Source of the DNA: CAVONV01 sp963697355
GTDB taxonomy: Bacteria; Acidobacteriota; Vicinamibacteria; Marinacidobacterales; DATDRI01
Assembly (NCBI GenBank): GCA_963697355.1
Contig: CAVONV010000034.1
Location: 124,001-188,000 of the forward strand
Length of the DNA: 64,000 bases
Reading direction: 5' to 3'
A model generated the notes under the pieces. That model did no database searches. It was not told the origin of the DNA and was given only the letters and a program-made list of their open reading frames with translations. The translations under genes were made by a program, and so were the position numbers. Within the stretch, counting starts at the first letter, position 1; every line of letters starts with the position of its first letter. Shown in pieces: positions 34,798-44,444 of the stretch.

Positions 34798-37575
34798 TTA
34801 GTTCTCTGTTTCCGCCGGCACGGTCATCCCGACGTCGAGATCGTTGTAGTTCAAAATTGCATTGATAACGAACATGTAGTTTCCGTGACTCAGATCGCGC
34901 CAGAGCGGGTTGAAAGCAAAGAGGAGTACGTGACCCTTCCCGACAGGCATGTCGATGATGGCGGCTTTGCCCTTGATGGTCTTCTTGCCTTTGATGATAC
35001 CGCTCAGCAGCAAATCGTCTTCATCGGCAAAGCGGAGCACGATGTGCTTTTCTTTCTCCTTGTCAGGCTCTCCAAACCCCGATGCTGCACCCAAATCCAG
35101 TAGCGGACCGGAGCGACTCCGATAAATGGTCGGGTTCTCGCCGAAGCCGTAGACGACAGGATGGGCTTTGTTGACGACAGCCCCTTTGAACAAGCTACCG
35201 GGGTTGTAAAAGTCGGAATCCGCTTCCACGACACTCACCCCTCGAAAAAAGCCATAGTCCACCGGGACTCTCACGCTGTTGTGCAGCGCGATGAGCAGGC
35301 CACCCTCTTGAACGAATCGTTGCAGGTTGGCAACTCCCTCCAACCCCATACCACCGGTGATGTCGGGACTGGCGTAGGGCATCCCCAGGTGCTCGAACTC
35401 GTCTGTTTTCACGAAAGCAAGGGGACCCCGCTCTTCTGGATCGATGCCGTTGACGATATCCGCCCCTCGGCTTCCCCTGGCGTTGCTCATGAGAATAACG
35501 TCGAAACGGCCCTTGAGGTTACCCTCCCGAAGGTCGTCCTTGTCGATCGCGGCAAACGGGATCTCCAACTGATCGAAGGCAAAACGGACCCAACCGTCGT
35601 CTTGCGTGCTGCTCCAGGTGTGAAAGATCGCTATACGAGCGAGATCCAGCTCGTGGGAAGTGACATCGGGGACACTCGATGCACTCACAATTTCGAGCCC
35701 GAGCGCTTTCGCAACAAAGGCAACCTGGTCATGGAGCTTGTCGTTGCCTTCCTCAACGGGGAGGATCATGGAACCCGCATCGAACTCCTTTCCTTCAGCC
35801 TCGAAAGAAGCTTCTGCCGCGTAGGCCTTGTAGTCCTGTAGCTTCACCCTGGCGGTCAACAGTCGATTGATGGTCCCGTTATTGATGATGTAAGCGCCGG
35901 TCGCTCGGCCCCCAACAACACGACCCTCCGGCTCTACCGGCCCGGTCACAGGTTCCAGCGAAGCACCTAGAATGGTCTCGTCTTCTATCTCGACGGTCTC
36001 CACATCCATATGGAGCCCCAAGGTCCATCCGGTGTCATCGTAAGATCGCGGTCCGTCCTCGGGATACTCTTGTCGACCGAGAAGGTTGAGAACGAGATTG
36101 CGGTACGGTTGGTCCATCCGGATGACATAGGAACCTTTATCGAAGGTGTCCTCACCGAAAGAAAGTGCCGCCGTCGCCTTGTGGACCTCGATCCTCTGCT
36201 TCAACAGAATGTTGACGAGGTAGGCCGCGTCCAGGGGATCTTTCTGACCGGCCGGGATGACGTAGGCATACGGGGACTCGGTTTTCCCGAGCTCATAGGA
36301 CTTCTTTCCTCGCTTCCAGAAATTCTTGAGGAAGAACTCTTGGTTAGTGGCCACGAAATAGAATGCCGATAGGTCCGCCGTTTGCTGATAGTTCACGTTG
36401 TTTCTCATGGACCATCTCACTTCTTTGTAGGGGGGTGACGGCATGAACCACTTCTTCTCCGTCCCACCAAAGCGCTCCCCGACTTTCCGGTCCAATGTGT
36501 TACCGATGGAGTTTCCATAGGTCTCGTAGAATCGACCCACCGCATTGTGATTGTTGGCGATGGCAAACAGATAACTCGGTGCCCATCCATCCCAAAATCC
36601 GTGTGTCCAGACGCCGGGCATTCCGTAGGACGTCAATCGAGTGACTTCCCACCAAGCGAGCATGTTCCACTCCGAGGTAACGCTCGGGTCGTAGGTCTTG
36701 TTATAGGGGCCCGTCCCGGAAGAGACGTACAGGAACGGGATGGACTCGTGGTTGTCCTGAACCACAATCGGATGCCACTCGAAGAAGGCATTGGCTTCGC
36801 TCTCAGTCTCCGATTGGGAGATGGCAATCATGTCACGGTTGTTATCGTGAAAGGTATAGCGGCCCCAATAGGGAACACGCGTAATGTCCTCGTAGTCCGT
36901 GACATCTTTGTTGTATTTGTAGAACCAGTCCGTGTGCTTGTCGTGCCCATCCGGCTCGACAGAAGGCGAGATTAAAACAATCATGTTCTCCCGAATGGTG
37001 GTGGGAACGAGATGCTCATCAACCGCCAATCGATAGGCGAGCTCCATCGAGTTTTCCGCCGCACCGCTCTCCCCGGAATGCAAGTTACCCGTGAGCCAGT
37101 AAATGGGCTTGGCCTCGGCAATGATGGCATTGGCCTCTTGCTCTGTCGTCACCACGCGCGGATCGGCCAACTTGCCGAGAAGCCCTTTGTACTTCTCGAG
37201 GTTTTTCATGTTCGCCGCACTCGAGACCGCCACAACCACCATTTCCCGCCCTTCACCCGTTTTCCCTATGGGAAAGACTTCGACGTTGGGTGTCGCCTTG
37301 GCCAAGGCTCTCATATATCCAAGGATGTCATCATAGTAGGTCAACTTTCCCGGCTCGCCCACGATGTAACCCAGTACATCTTTAGGGGTCGGAACACCAT
37401 CGGATTTGGGCAGGTAGCTCGTCAACGGGCTCAGAAACTCGGGTTTCGTCGTCGCTTCTTTGATGAGGCGCGTGTACTCCTCATCGATGGCCTGTTTCGA
37501 ATCTACAGCCTCGGCCAATGGAAGCGCGAGAAGGATGACTGCAATAAGAGCCGTTAGCCACGTTTTTCGAGCCAT
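34798..37575 (-). CDS. Secreted M14 zinc carboxypeptidase with C-terminal GATase-like domain
   Basis: The 925-residue precursor starts MARKTWLTALIAVILLALPLAEA, a clear signal peptide. Zinc ligands are H166 and E169 in NLHSGESGAAENSMELAYRL, with H268 or H276 in WHPIVVQDNHES. The C-terminal alpha/beta domain mirrors the paralogue (VILMSNARGSRGADIVNGIDP). The two share long identical stretches, for example EEYTRLIKEATTKPEFLSPL. GGAGGT precedes the ATG at 37575; a longer frame to 37635 lacks support. The pair may be co-transcribed. Confidence 0.88.
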   Translation of the reverse strand: MARKTWLTALIAVILLALPLAEAVDSKQAIDEEYTRLIKEATTKPEFLSPLTSYLPKSDGVPTPKDVLGYIVGEPGKLTYYDDILGYMRALAKATPNVEVFPIGKTGEGREMVVVAVSSAANMKNLEKYKGLLGKLADPRVVTTEQEANAIIAEAKPIYWLTGNLHSGESGAAENSMELAYRLAVDEHLVPTTIRENMIVLISPSVEPDGHDKHTDWFYKYNKDVTDYEDITRVPYWGRYTFHDNNRDMIAISQSETESEANAFFEWHPIVVQDNHESIPFLYVSSGTGPYNKTYDPSVTSEWNMLAWWEVTRLTSYGMPGVWTHGFWDGWAPSYLFAIANNHNAVGRFYETYGNSIGNTLDRKVGERFGGTEKKWFMPSPPYKEVRWSMRNNVNYQQTADLSAFYFVATNQEFFLKNFWKRGKKSYELGKTESPYAYVIPAGQKDPLDAAYLVNILLKQRIEVHKATAALSFGEDTFDKGSYVIRMDQPYRNLVLNLLGRQEYPEDGPRSYDDTGWTLGLHMDVETVEIEDETILGASLEPVTGPVEPEGRVVGGRATGAYIINNGTINRLLTARVKLQDYKAYAAEASFEAEGKEFDAGSMILPVEEGNDKLHDQVAFVAKALGLEIVSASSVPDVTSHELDLARIAIFHTWSSTQDDGWVRFAFDQLEIPFAAIDKDDLREGNLKGRFDVILMSNARGSRGADIVNGIDPEERGPLAFVKTDEFEHLGMPYASPDITGGMGLEGVANLQRFVQEGGLLIALHNSVRVPVDYGFFRGVSVVEADSDFYNPGSLFKGAVVNKAHPVVYGFGENPTIYRSRSGPLLDLGAASGFGEPDKEKEKHIVLRFADEDDLLLSGIIKGKKTIKGKAAIIDMPVGKGHVLLFAFNPLWRDLSHGNYMFVINAILNYNDLDVGMTVPAETEN

Positions 37576-37835
37576 AGGGACCTCCAGGAAGTAGTGGAAG
37601 TTGGACATGAATAGGCGTGCGTCGCGTTGCGACAACCTCTTTGAGCGTTCAAGTGCACGACTGGGTCTGACGTTGGCTGGACCGCTCGACGGGCGGCACC
37701 AACCGGACTAGCGAGAATATGGTACTTACCCAACACATGTCAAAACTGGCTTCGAAGGCGGTAAGATATGGGTGCCAAACAAGGAGATTGATCTAGTAAA
37801 TTTGCATCACATGAACAACACAGTGGAGGCACTCA

Positions 37836-38987
37836 ATGGACTTTAGCTTTAGTGAAGAGCACCGGATGCTTCGCGATGTAGCTCGGGAGTTTGCGACCAA
37901 GGAAGTCAAACCGCTGGCGGCAAAGATCGACGAAGAGGGTGACGTCCCCAAACGACTTGTCGACCAGATGGCCGAACTTGGATTCATGGGACTGGTTTTT
38001 CCCGAGGAGTATGGGGGCGCCGGTTTCGGCGAGGTCGGATACTGCATCGTTCTCGAAGAGCTCTCCCGCGCCTGCGCTTCGACAGCCGTCGTTCTGGGCG
38101 GTCACGAGTCCATCGGTACGATGGCAATCTATCTTGCAGGAACCGAGGAACAGAAAAAGAAGTTCTTGCCCGATCTGACTTCGGGCAAGAAACTCGCTGC
38201 TTTTGCATTGACGGAGCCCGGAGCCGGGTCCGACGCCGCCTCGATGAGGACGACGGCTGTCGAAGAGGACGACTACTGGGTACTCAACGGACAAAAGACC
38301 TACATCACCAATGGTGGCATCGCCGACGTCTACAGCGTCTTCGCCCGGACGTCCCAACAAGCCGGCACCCGGGGCATTTCGACCTTCATCGTAGAGAAGG
38401 GAACCCCCGGCTTCAGTGCTGGACCACCCCAGAAGAAGATGGGTATTCGCGGGTCCCACACCACAGACCTTTTTTTTGACGATGTACGAGTGCCCAAGGA
38501 CCATTTACTCGGCAAGAAGGGCGAGGGCTTCCCCGTAGCCATGAAGACGCTCGATGTGGGCCGTCTTTCCATGGGCGCCCAGTGCGTGGGTGCGGGAAAA
38601 GAGCTTCTCGAGCTTTCGATCAAGCATGCTCGAGAACGCGAGCAATTTGGAGCACCGATTGCCAAGCTGCAAGCCATTCAATTCATGCTGGCGGACATGG
38701 CGTCGGACATCTATGCCATGGAAAGCATGGCCTATCGGGCCGCTTGGATGTGCGATGAGGGCTTGCCTTTCGGGCGCGAGTCAGCCATGGTCAAGCTCCA
38801 GTGCACCGAGGGCCTCGATCGCGTCGTCGACAAGGCCGTTCAAATCCACGGCGGTATGGGTTACATGTCGGAATACCCTATCGAGCGGTTCTATCGCGAT
38901 GCGCGCATCACACGGATCTTCGAAGGCACCAACGAGATCCAACGTCTCGTTATCTCGAGGGCCGTGTTGAAGGCGAGAAAGTATTAA
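37836..38987 (+). CDS. Acyl-CoA dehydrogenase
   Basis: The 383-residue flavoprotein oxidises acyl-CoA to enoyl-CoA with FAD, passing electrons to ETF. Motifs include the substrate/FAD loops FALTEPGAGSDAASMRTTAV near 127-146 and WVLNGQKTYITNGG. The catalytic base is E363 in RITRIFEGTNEIQRLVISRA. The overall pattern is of the short- or branched-chain type; chain-length preference cannot be read. GGAGG precedes the ATG. It is alone on the plus strand; no other beta-oxidation gene is nearby. Confidence 0.95.
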   Translation: MDFSFSEEHRMLRDVAREFATKEVKPLAAKIDEEGDVPKRLVDQMAELGFMGLVFPEEYGGAGFGEVGYCIVLEELSRACASTAVVLGGHESIGTMAIYLAGTEEQKKKFLPDLTSGKKLAAFALTEPGAGSDAASMRTTAVEEDDYWVLNGQKTYITNGGIADVYSVFARTSQQAGTRGISTFIVEKGTPGFSAGPPQKKMGIRGSHTTDLFFDDVRVPKDHLLGKKGEGFPVAMKTLDVGRLSMGAQCVGAGKELLELSIKHAREREQFGAPIAKLQAIQFMLADMASDIYAMESMAYRAAWMCDEGLPFGRESAMVKLQCTEGLDRVVDKAVQIHGGMGYMSEYPIERFYRDARITRIFEGTNEIQRLVISRAVLKARKY

Positions 38988-39001
38988 TAGAAGGCACACC
39001 A

Positions 39002-39033
39002 CAAGAACTCAAGAACCCAAGAAATCGAGAATC
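39002..39033. repeat. Octamer tandem repeat (CAAGAACT units)
   Basis: Four 8-bp units (CAAGAACT, CAAGAACC, CAAGAAAT, CGAGAATC) fill the 46-base gap between the convergent acyl-CoA dehydrogenase and Nramp-like genes. The last unit abuts the Nramp stop codon. The complement is of the TTCTTG type seen at 34756. Confidence 0.75.
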
Positions 39034-40326
39034 CTAACCGGAGAGGAGCTTCAGAAAGATTTCGGTGTAGAGGAAGAGGGCGGCGCCGAGGGAAACGAAG
39101 ACAATTCCCGCGAGCGCTACCAACCGGGCCCACCGGCCCGGCTGGTAAGACTCATCATCCACGAGGCGTGTCACGCAGTAGTAATTGAGTGCGTAGTACA
39201 CCGGGGCGAAAAGAAGGCTCAGCGCACCGGCCATCGTAACGAGAAACACGGGCGCCGGAACGAACGTCATGAAGAACACGGCCAGAGTGTAGATGGTGAT
39301 CATGAAGCCCCAGTAGGCTCGAGATTTGAACCGGTCGTCTTTCTTGTGCGAACCCAATAGCCGCATCGTCTCCGCGAAAGCTCGCGGGAAACCATCCATG
39401 CAGTTGTAGGCCGTGGAGAACATCGCAAAAAAGGCGGCTGTAAAAAACACAGGAACCATCCACCTTCCCAGAATCGTGGTAAAGATCTCGCTCAACGTTT
39501 CAGCCACCGCCGGCCCTTGAGGCACCAGCCCGCGAGGTTGTAGGAGCACGGCTCCCAAACAAAGGAAAACGATGCCCAAAACCAAAGAGACCACGTAGCC
39601 CAAGCGCATATCGAAAAGAGCGGTCCGAAACATCTTTCGCCGAAGCTCGGCAGGTTCTCCGGTGGCGTACTTCTCCCAGGTCTTTTCCTTCTCCAGAGCC
39701 CACAACGAATGCCAGATGGCGACATCGAGACCGGTCGGCATCCACCCCAGGAGTGCCGCCAGCAAGAAAATCGATCCGGCCGGTATGACGGGGATGAAAA
39801 GACGGGCGACCGCATCGACGGGAGGCGGGGCCGCGACGAAGGCAACCGTGGCGCCAACCACCAAAACCAGCATCATGATCTTGTTGATAAAATCGAGGCC
39901 CTCGTACCTGCCGACCCAAAGAAGCACCACAATGACGGTGGCGAGAATCACGCTCCACGCCTGGAGCCCAACGACTCCTAATGCCGAGTATGCGACCGCA
40001 GCCGCCACCGAGATGACGCCGGCAACGACGGCCACTCCCTGCAATATCGTCCCCACCAAGAAAAGGTAAAGTGGCCAATTCTTTGGCCCCGGCACTCGCG
40101 CGTAGCCCTCGAGAAGGGATTCACCGCAGGCCATGGTGAAGCGGGGTGCGAACTCGAAGCCGTAGTACTTGAGCGCGTGAGCATAGAGGACGACCCAAAG
40201 CAAGTCGAAACCAAACCGTGCACCCGCCACCGGACTCATAACGATGTGGCTGGCACCAATGGCCGTGGCCGCCACGACGATGCCGGGGCCCAACTGGCGA
40301 AAGAAACGAAGGACGGCACGCATCAT
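39034..40326 (-). CDS. Nramp-like transporter with altered metal-binding motifs
   Basis: The 430-residue protein has about eleven hydrophobic helices in the Nramp order, beginning GPGIVVAATAIGASH. In classical Nramp proteins TM1 has DPGN; here the equivalent residues are GASH (24-27). In TM6 the MPHN motif is MPTG (196-199). The fold is kept but the known metal ligands are not, so divalent-metal transport should not be assumed. ATGATG starts the gene, two bases after the stop of the upstream membrane protein gene. Confidence 0.8.
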   Translation of the reverse strand: MMRAVLRFFRQLGPGIVVAATAIGASHIVMSPVAGARFGFDLLWVVLYAHALKYYGFEFAPRFTMACGESLLEGYARVPGPKNWPLYLFLVGTILQGVAVVAGVISVAAAVAYSALGVVGLQAWSVILATVIVVLLWVGRYEGLDFINKIMMLVLVVGATVAFVAAPPPVDAVARLFIPVIPAGSIFLLAALLGWMPTGLDVAIWHSLWALEKEKTWEKYATGEPAELRRKMFRTALFDMRLGYVVSLVLGIVFLCLGAVLLQPRGLVPQGPAVAETLSEIFTTILGRWMVPVFFTAAFFAMFSTAYNCMDGFPRAFAETMRLLGSHKKDDRFKSRAYWGFMITIYTLAVFFMTFVPAPVFLVTMAGALSLLFAPVYYALNYYCVTRLVDDESYQPGRWARLVALAGIVFVSLGAALFLYTEIFLKLLSG

Positions 40327-40327
40327 G

Positions 40328-42220
40328 TCAGTGATAACGGAAGAGCAAACTCTCGTGCATATTGGCGATGCCCACCCCTATGAGATAGACCAACACGACA
40401 GCGACGGCGAACTTTCCGAAACGGCCGCGTTCCCATGAAGTGGAAAGGTAGCTTCCGGCAAAAAGGGCAAGTAGTGGTAGGGTTTGAAGAACGTAGCGCA
40501 CCTCGAGCGCCGTGGTCAGGTCCAAGATAAAGAAAAGCACCATCACACCCATCCATGCAGTGGCGGCTGCATGGAAGGAGGAGCTGAGAGGGCGGATCAA
40601 GATCGGCACACCGCCGACAATGGCCAACAGTATGAACACGGTTCCCAGTTGCCCCCGGTAAAACGGAATGTTGAACGCCAATTTGTCCAGCGGACCGGCG
40701 ACAGCCGCGGCGCCCGAGGCGTAATCTCTCGAGAACACACGCTCCCACTGGCTGGTCACTAGATCTAGATATCCGGTGAAATAAGCGAGCGCCAAAACGA
40801 CACTCCCGGCCACTGCCGCAGGAAGCACCCACCTTGCACGGGGTGACACGAAGCTCGGAGGTGCCAGCAAATAGATCGCTCCCAGAAGTGCCGGCCAAAG
40901 AACGAGTCCGAAAAGAAATGTGCTGAAATGAGCCGTCAAAGCAAGGAACGAAAAGACGACGGCTCCTGCAATACTGATCGTCGAGCCGCTCGCCGCCGCG
41001 GCAAGCAGAAAGCCAACAAACATGGTCGTGGCAGCCACACCGAACAAGTTCGTGAAGTTCCCAGCAGAGAAGGCAAGCATATTAACCGGCACCAACTGAT
41101 AGACAACGGCGGCCAACACACCGGCCCTGAGGCCGCCTAGGAAGCGTCTCGCCAAAAAGATCAGGACTAATCCGACACCGACGTCGAAAAGAGCCGTGAT
41201 TCCCTTGAGTACCGACACCCGGTCGATGCCCGAAGCTGCGAAGGGCACGGCCAGTATGTACAAGGAGACGGGGTACGGAATCCGAAACGGTGGAACATGC
41301 TGAGACACAGAGGTCGTGTAGAAATCCCCCTCCATTACATTGAGCAAACGATTGGCTTGAAAATCTGCATCGGAGCTCACGAAAAGCGGAAAGAACAAAA
41401 CGCTCATCTTGACGAGAAAGCTCACCGCGATGACGGCCACCACCACCGGCCGCTCGTCGCGGTGCGGCCACCCCGCCCAACCGAGCATCGCGCGGGTAAT
41501 AGCCGCGACGAGCAGTGTCAGCCCCGCGAGTAACGCCAGAGTCTGGGCATAGGAGAGGAAACGCACACTGTCCAAGCTCATCAAGTAAGCGAATCCCAAA
41601 GAGAAGAGCGTCACACCGGCGGAGGAAAAGGGAAGAGGGAGCCCCGCGACCCATCCCGCTCCAAGGAGGAGAACAACCGTCGCGAGCATCCAACCGACGG
41701 GCCTTCGCACTTCGATCTCACCGCCCTGGGGTTCGACACGTACTGAAAAAACCTGCACTCCCAAGACGCGATCATCGTTGCGGCCGATAGCGGACGGCAC
41801 GAAGACCTCGGGATGGATTCCAAGGGCCAGCGAACTTTCTCGCAGCGTCACCCCGAAACGATAGGTCACGAGCCCCGGAGCACACATCGTCTCGAATACC
41901 GTCGCCCCGTTGGCGGTGAATCTCACCTGGGGGAGGGGGACCTCGCGAGGCCTGAGACCTTTGATCCGGACTTCGACGCGAAGACGGCTCTTGCGAGGAA
42001 GATTGTCGAGATGGACAAAGGCGTCCCGGGCTGTCCATCGAAACCCGCGGCCTTCCATCCTTTCATGATCGTGGAAGCCTTCGACAAAGGCACCTTCATA
42101 GCTCTTCTCGAAGTCCACGTAGGCGACCCGCGACTGTTGATAGACGTACCACGTCGACAGACCGGCGATGGCCAGAGGCAACAACACCAAAACGGCGGAG
42201 ACTACTCTTCGAGCAACCAT
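40328..42220 (-). CDS. Polytopic membrane protein, probable GT-C fold
   Basis: The 630-residue protein has one N-terminal helix, a soluble beta-rich segment (about 30-185) and then roughly twelve hydrophobic helices. The segment KMSVLFFPLFVSSDADFQANRLLNVMEGDF near 270-299 carries a paired-acid loop like GT-C transferases. No catalytic assignment can be made. It overlaps the upstream GT39-like gene by 19 bases and is followed at one base by the Nramp-like gene. Confidence 0.7.
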   Translation of the reverse strand: MVARRVVSAVLVLLPLAIAGLSTWYVYQQSRVAYVDFEKSYEGAFVEGFHDHERMEGRGFRWTARDAFVHLDNLPRKSRLRVEVRIKGLRPREVPLPQVRFTANGATVFETMCAPGLVTYRFGVTLRESSLALGIHPEVFVPSAIGRNDDRVLGVQVFSVRVEPQGGEIEVRRPVGWMLATVVLLLGAGWVAGLPLPFSSAGVTLFSLGFAYLMSLDSVRFLSYAQTLALLAGLTLLVAAITRAMLGWAGWPHRDERPVVVAVIAVSFLVKMSVLFFPLFVSSDADFQANRLLNVMEGDFYTTSVSQHVPPFRIPYPVSLYILAVPFAASGIDRVSVLKGITALFDVGVGLVLIFLARRFLGGLRAGVLAAVVYQLVPVNMLAFSAGNFTNLFGVAATTMFVGFLLAAAASGSTISIAGAVVFSFLALTAHFSTFLFGLVLWPALLGAIYLLAPPSFVSPRARWVLPAAVAGSVVLALAYFTGYLDLVTSQWERVFSRDYASGAAAVAGPLDKLAFNIPFYRGQLGTVFILLAIVGGVPILIRPLSSSFHAAATAWMGVMVLFFILDLTTALEVRYVLQTLPLLALFAGSYLSTSWERGRFGKFAVAVVLVYLIGVGIANMHESLLFRYH

Positions 42221-43872
42221 ACCTCTACCAAAGGCCCTTTGTGGGAAAGCGCGCTAAGCGCCGCCCAATCTTCGTTGTCCAAGTAGGGATGGACCGTCAC
42301 CCCGTCGCCGCGAAAGGGTGAGAACCGCTCGAGGAGACGCCCTTTCACGCGGATCTCTCCAAAAAACGCCGCTACATCGGGAGGCGGAGTATCCGGCGGC
42401 TGCCGAGTCACAACGTAGCTCACGCCTCGTGCGAAAAGAGAGGCGAACCCGTCATCGATGACGGAGCGGTAATCGAAATAAACGCGATTCTTTTCGTCTC
42501 CTCTTCCGAGAAAATAGAGGTCAAACGCCGGCCGGTTCTCCCTTGCAGCCTCCGCCATATGGGCGTATTTGCCCTTGCGCTCCAGCTCATCGAGCGCCCC
42601 ATTCTCACCGAGAGCGAGCTTGATACTCGCCTCGGACTGCGGAAGCGGAACGGAGTAGGACTGAAGCGCAATGGACCTTTGGTCAGGGACGTTTTCAACC
42701 ATCCATCGCCTTGCCAGCGTGCGAGTGTCCTCACCCCCGAAGAGACGATCCACTTGTACGGCGTTGTAAAAGGGTTGGGCACAGGCCAGCGCCGCTATGG
42801 CAATAGCCGCCTTGTTTCCCCAGCGCTCAGAGATCGCACCTATCGTCAAGCCAGCGGCGACCACGAGACTCGAAACAATGACATTCAAGTACCGGCCGGC
42901 AAAGAAGGTATAAGACAGGAGACCAAGAAAGAACAACGGGAACGTTCCCCAGAGTGCGAGGTTCTTCTTCCCGCGTTTGGCCATGAGGATCCAACCCGAG
43001 ACAACCAAAAGGAGCAACAAGTAACCAAGGCCCTGTTCAACCAGGAATTTCACATAGGCGGGAAGTGACGGCAAGAAGAGCGCTCCGCTATCCAAGCTTC
43101 TGTCCATCACGACCTGCCGATTCGCTCTCATATGTGCCAACGCCTCACCGAAACTCAGCAAAACGAATGGAGAAAGGAGGAAGAATGTAACGGCGGAAAC
43201 CACTGCCGCATCGCCCAAATTCCCCAGCTTGCGAAAACCCGATGATACCCAGTGGCAAAGTGCGAAGGTTGGCGCCAAGAAGATCGTGTAGTAGTGGGTC
43301 GCAAAGGCGAGACCCATGGCGATGCCTGAAGCAACATAAGCCCCTCGTGTCTTTTGCGTCATGGCACGATCGAACAAAACCAACGCCAGAATGACAAGAA
43401 AGCCGACCGGTACATCGTGCTTGAGGTAGTGGGCGTCTCTCACGTGGAAGTAGGCAACGGCAAGAAAAAACGCCGCAGCACGCGCCACAATCCGGCCGAA
43501 ATGACGATAGGCAAGATGGTAGGTGAGGATAATCGTACCCACCGCCGCCACCACACCCACCAAACGCCCAGCGAGATAGAAGTGAGTCGGATCCTCGAAG
43601 AACCGTGACTCAAAGTCTCCTAGATTTTCGTACCACCCCACAAGACGCCCTACAACGAAAAGCCCACCCATGACACCAAAAATGAAATAGAAGAAGAAGC
43701 TCGGGTAGAGAAAGTAATGAGGGTTGAGATCTCGGGCCACTGAGAGGGCTCGAGCCATGATGTTGACCTCGTCGGGGTTGTAAACGAAAGGCAGCCCGTG
43801 CCCGAGACCCACCAGCCGCAATACGAGCGCGAGAAGAATTGCGGCATAGAGCCACGGGTCTCGCACAACCAT
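42202..43872 (-). CDS. GT39-like (PMT family) glycosyltransferase
   Basis: The 556-residue protein has about eleven hydrophobic helices. The first extracytoplasmic loop contains PFVYNPDEVNIMARAL, with the D34-E35 pair that is catalytic in protein-mannosyltransferase and ArnT families. It should use a polyprenyl-phosphate sugar to modify a protein, lipid or glycan at the outer membrane face. The C-terminal 150 residues are soluble. The ATG overlaps the epimerase stop in TGATG (a TTG one codon earlier is possible). Confidence 0.82.
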   Translation of the reverse strand: MVVRDPWLYAAILLALVLRLVGLGHGLPFVYNPDEVNIMARALSVARDLNPHYFLYPSFFFYFIFGVMGGLFVVGRLVGWYENLGDFESRFFEDPTHFYLAGRLVGVVAAVGTIILTYHLAYRHFGRIVARAAAFFLAVAYFHVRDAHYLKHDVPVGFLVILALVLFDRAMTQKTRGAYVASGIAMGLAFATHYYTIFLAPTFALCHWVSSGFRKLGNLGDAAVVSAVTFFLLSPFVLLSFGEALAHMRANRQVVMDRSLDSGALFLPSLPAYVKFLVEQGLGYLLLLLVVSGWILMAKRGKKNLALWGTFPLFFLGLLSYTFFAGRYLNVIVSSLVVAAGLTIGAISERWGNKAAIAIAALACAQPFYNAVQVDRLFGGEDTRTLARRWMVENVPDQRSIALQSYSVPLPQSEASIKLALGENGALDELERKGKYAHMAEAARENRPAFDLYFLGRGDEKNRVYFDYRSVIDDGFASLFARGVSYVVTRQPPDTPPPDVAAFFGEIRVKGRLLERFSPFRGDGVTVHPYLDNEDWAALSALSHKGPLVEVWLLEE

Positions 43873-44444
43873 CAAGCCTTGGAAAAGAAATCGATGACGC
43901 GTCCGAGGGTTTGCTCCAGAGTAAAGGTGGGCTCGTAGCCGATCAGCTTTTGCACCTTTCCGATATCGGGAACACGCCGTTGCATATCCTCGAATCCTTC
44001 TTCGTAGGCTTTTTCGTACGGGACGAAGACGATCTCCGACTGGCTCCCGGCCAACCCCTTCACCATCTGAGCGAGCTCGAGTATCGTCACTTCCTGGCCG
44101 CTGCCGATGTTGAAGACTTCCCCAACGGCGTCGGGGTGCTCGGCCAAGTCGATGAGGGCTCGCACCACATCAGCCACATCCGTGAAGCAGCGCGATTGGC
44201 TTCCGTCTCCGAACACCGTTATCGGACGTCCTGCAAGCGCTTGTTTGACGAAGTTGGGGATCACCATGCCGTATTGTCCGGTCTGCCTCGGGCCCACGGT
44301 GTTGAACAATCGCACAACCGTCACCGGAAGTTTCTTTTCTTTGTAGTAAGCAAGCGCGAGAAACTCATCGATGGCCTTGGAGCAAGCGTAGCTCCAACGA
44401 CCCTTCGTCGTCGGCCCCAGCACCGAGATCGGCGCCCTCCTCAA
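43872..44444 (-). CDS. NAD-dependent epimerase/dehydratase, C-terminal fragment (frameshifted gene)
   Basis: These 190 codons are the second half of a short-chain dehydrogenase type sugar epimerase or dehydratase. YACSKAIDEFLALAYY holds the catalytic YxxxK pair and VVRLFNTVGPRQ is the usual motif after it. The true reading frame is entered only from about 44425; the first dozen codons here are out of frame. Joined to the N-terminal fragment it would make an enzyme of about 320 residues, normal length. The stop overlaps the next gene's start. Confidence 0.8.
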   Translation of the reverse strand: MRRAPISVLGPTTKGRWSYACSKAIDEFLALAYYKEKKLPVTVVRLFNTVGPRQTGQYGMVIPNFVKQALAGRPITVFGDGSQSRCFTDVADVVRALIDLAEHPDAVGEVFNIGSGQEVTILELAQMVKGLAGSQSEIVFVPYEKAYEEGFEDMQRRVPDIGKVQKLIGYEPTFTLEQTLGRVIDFFSKA

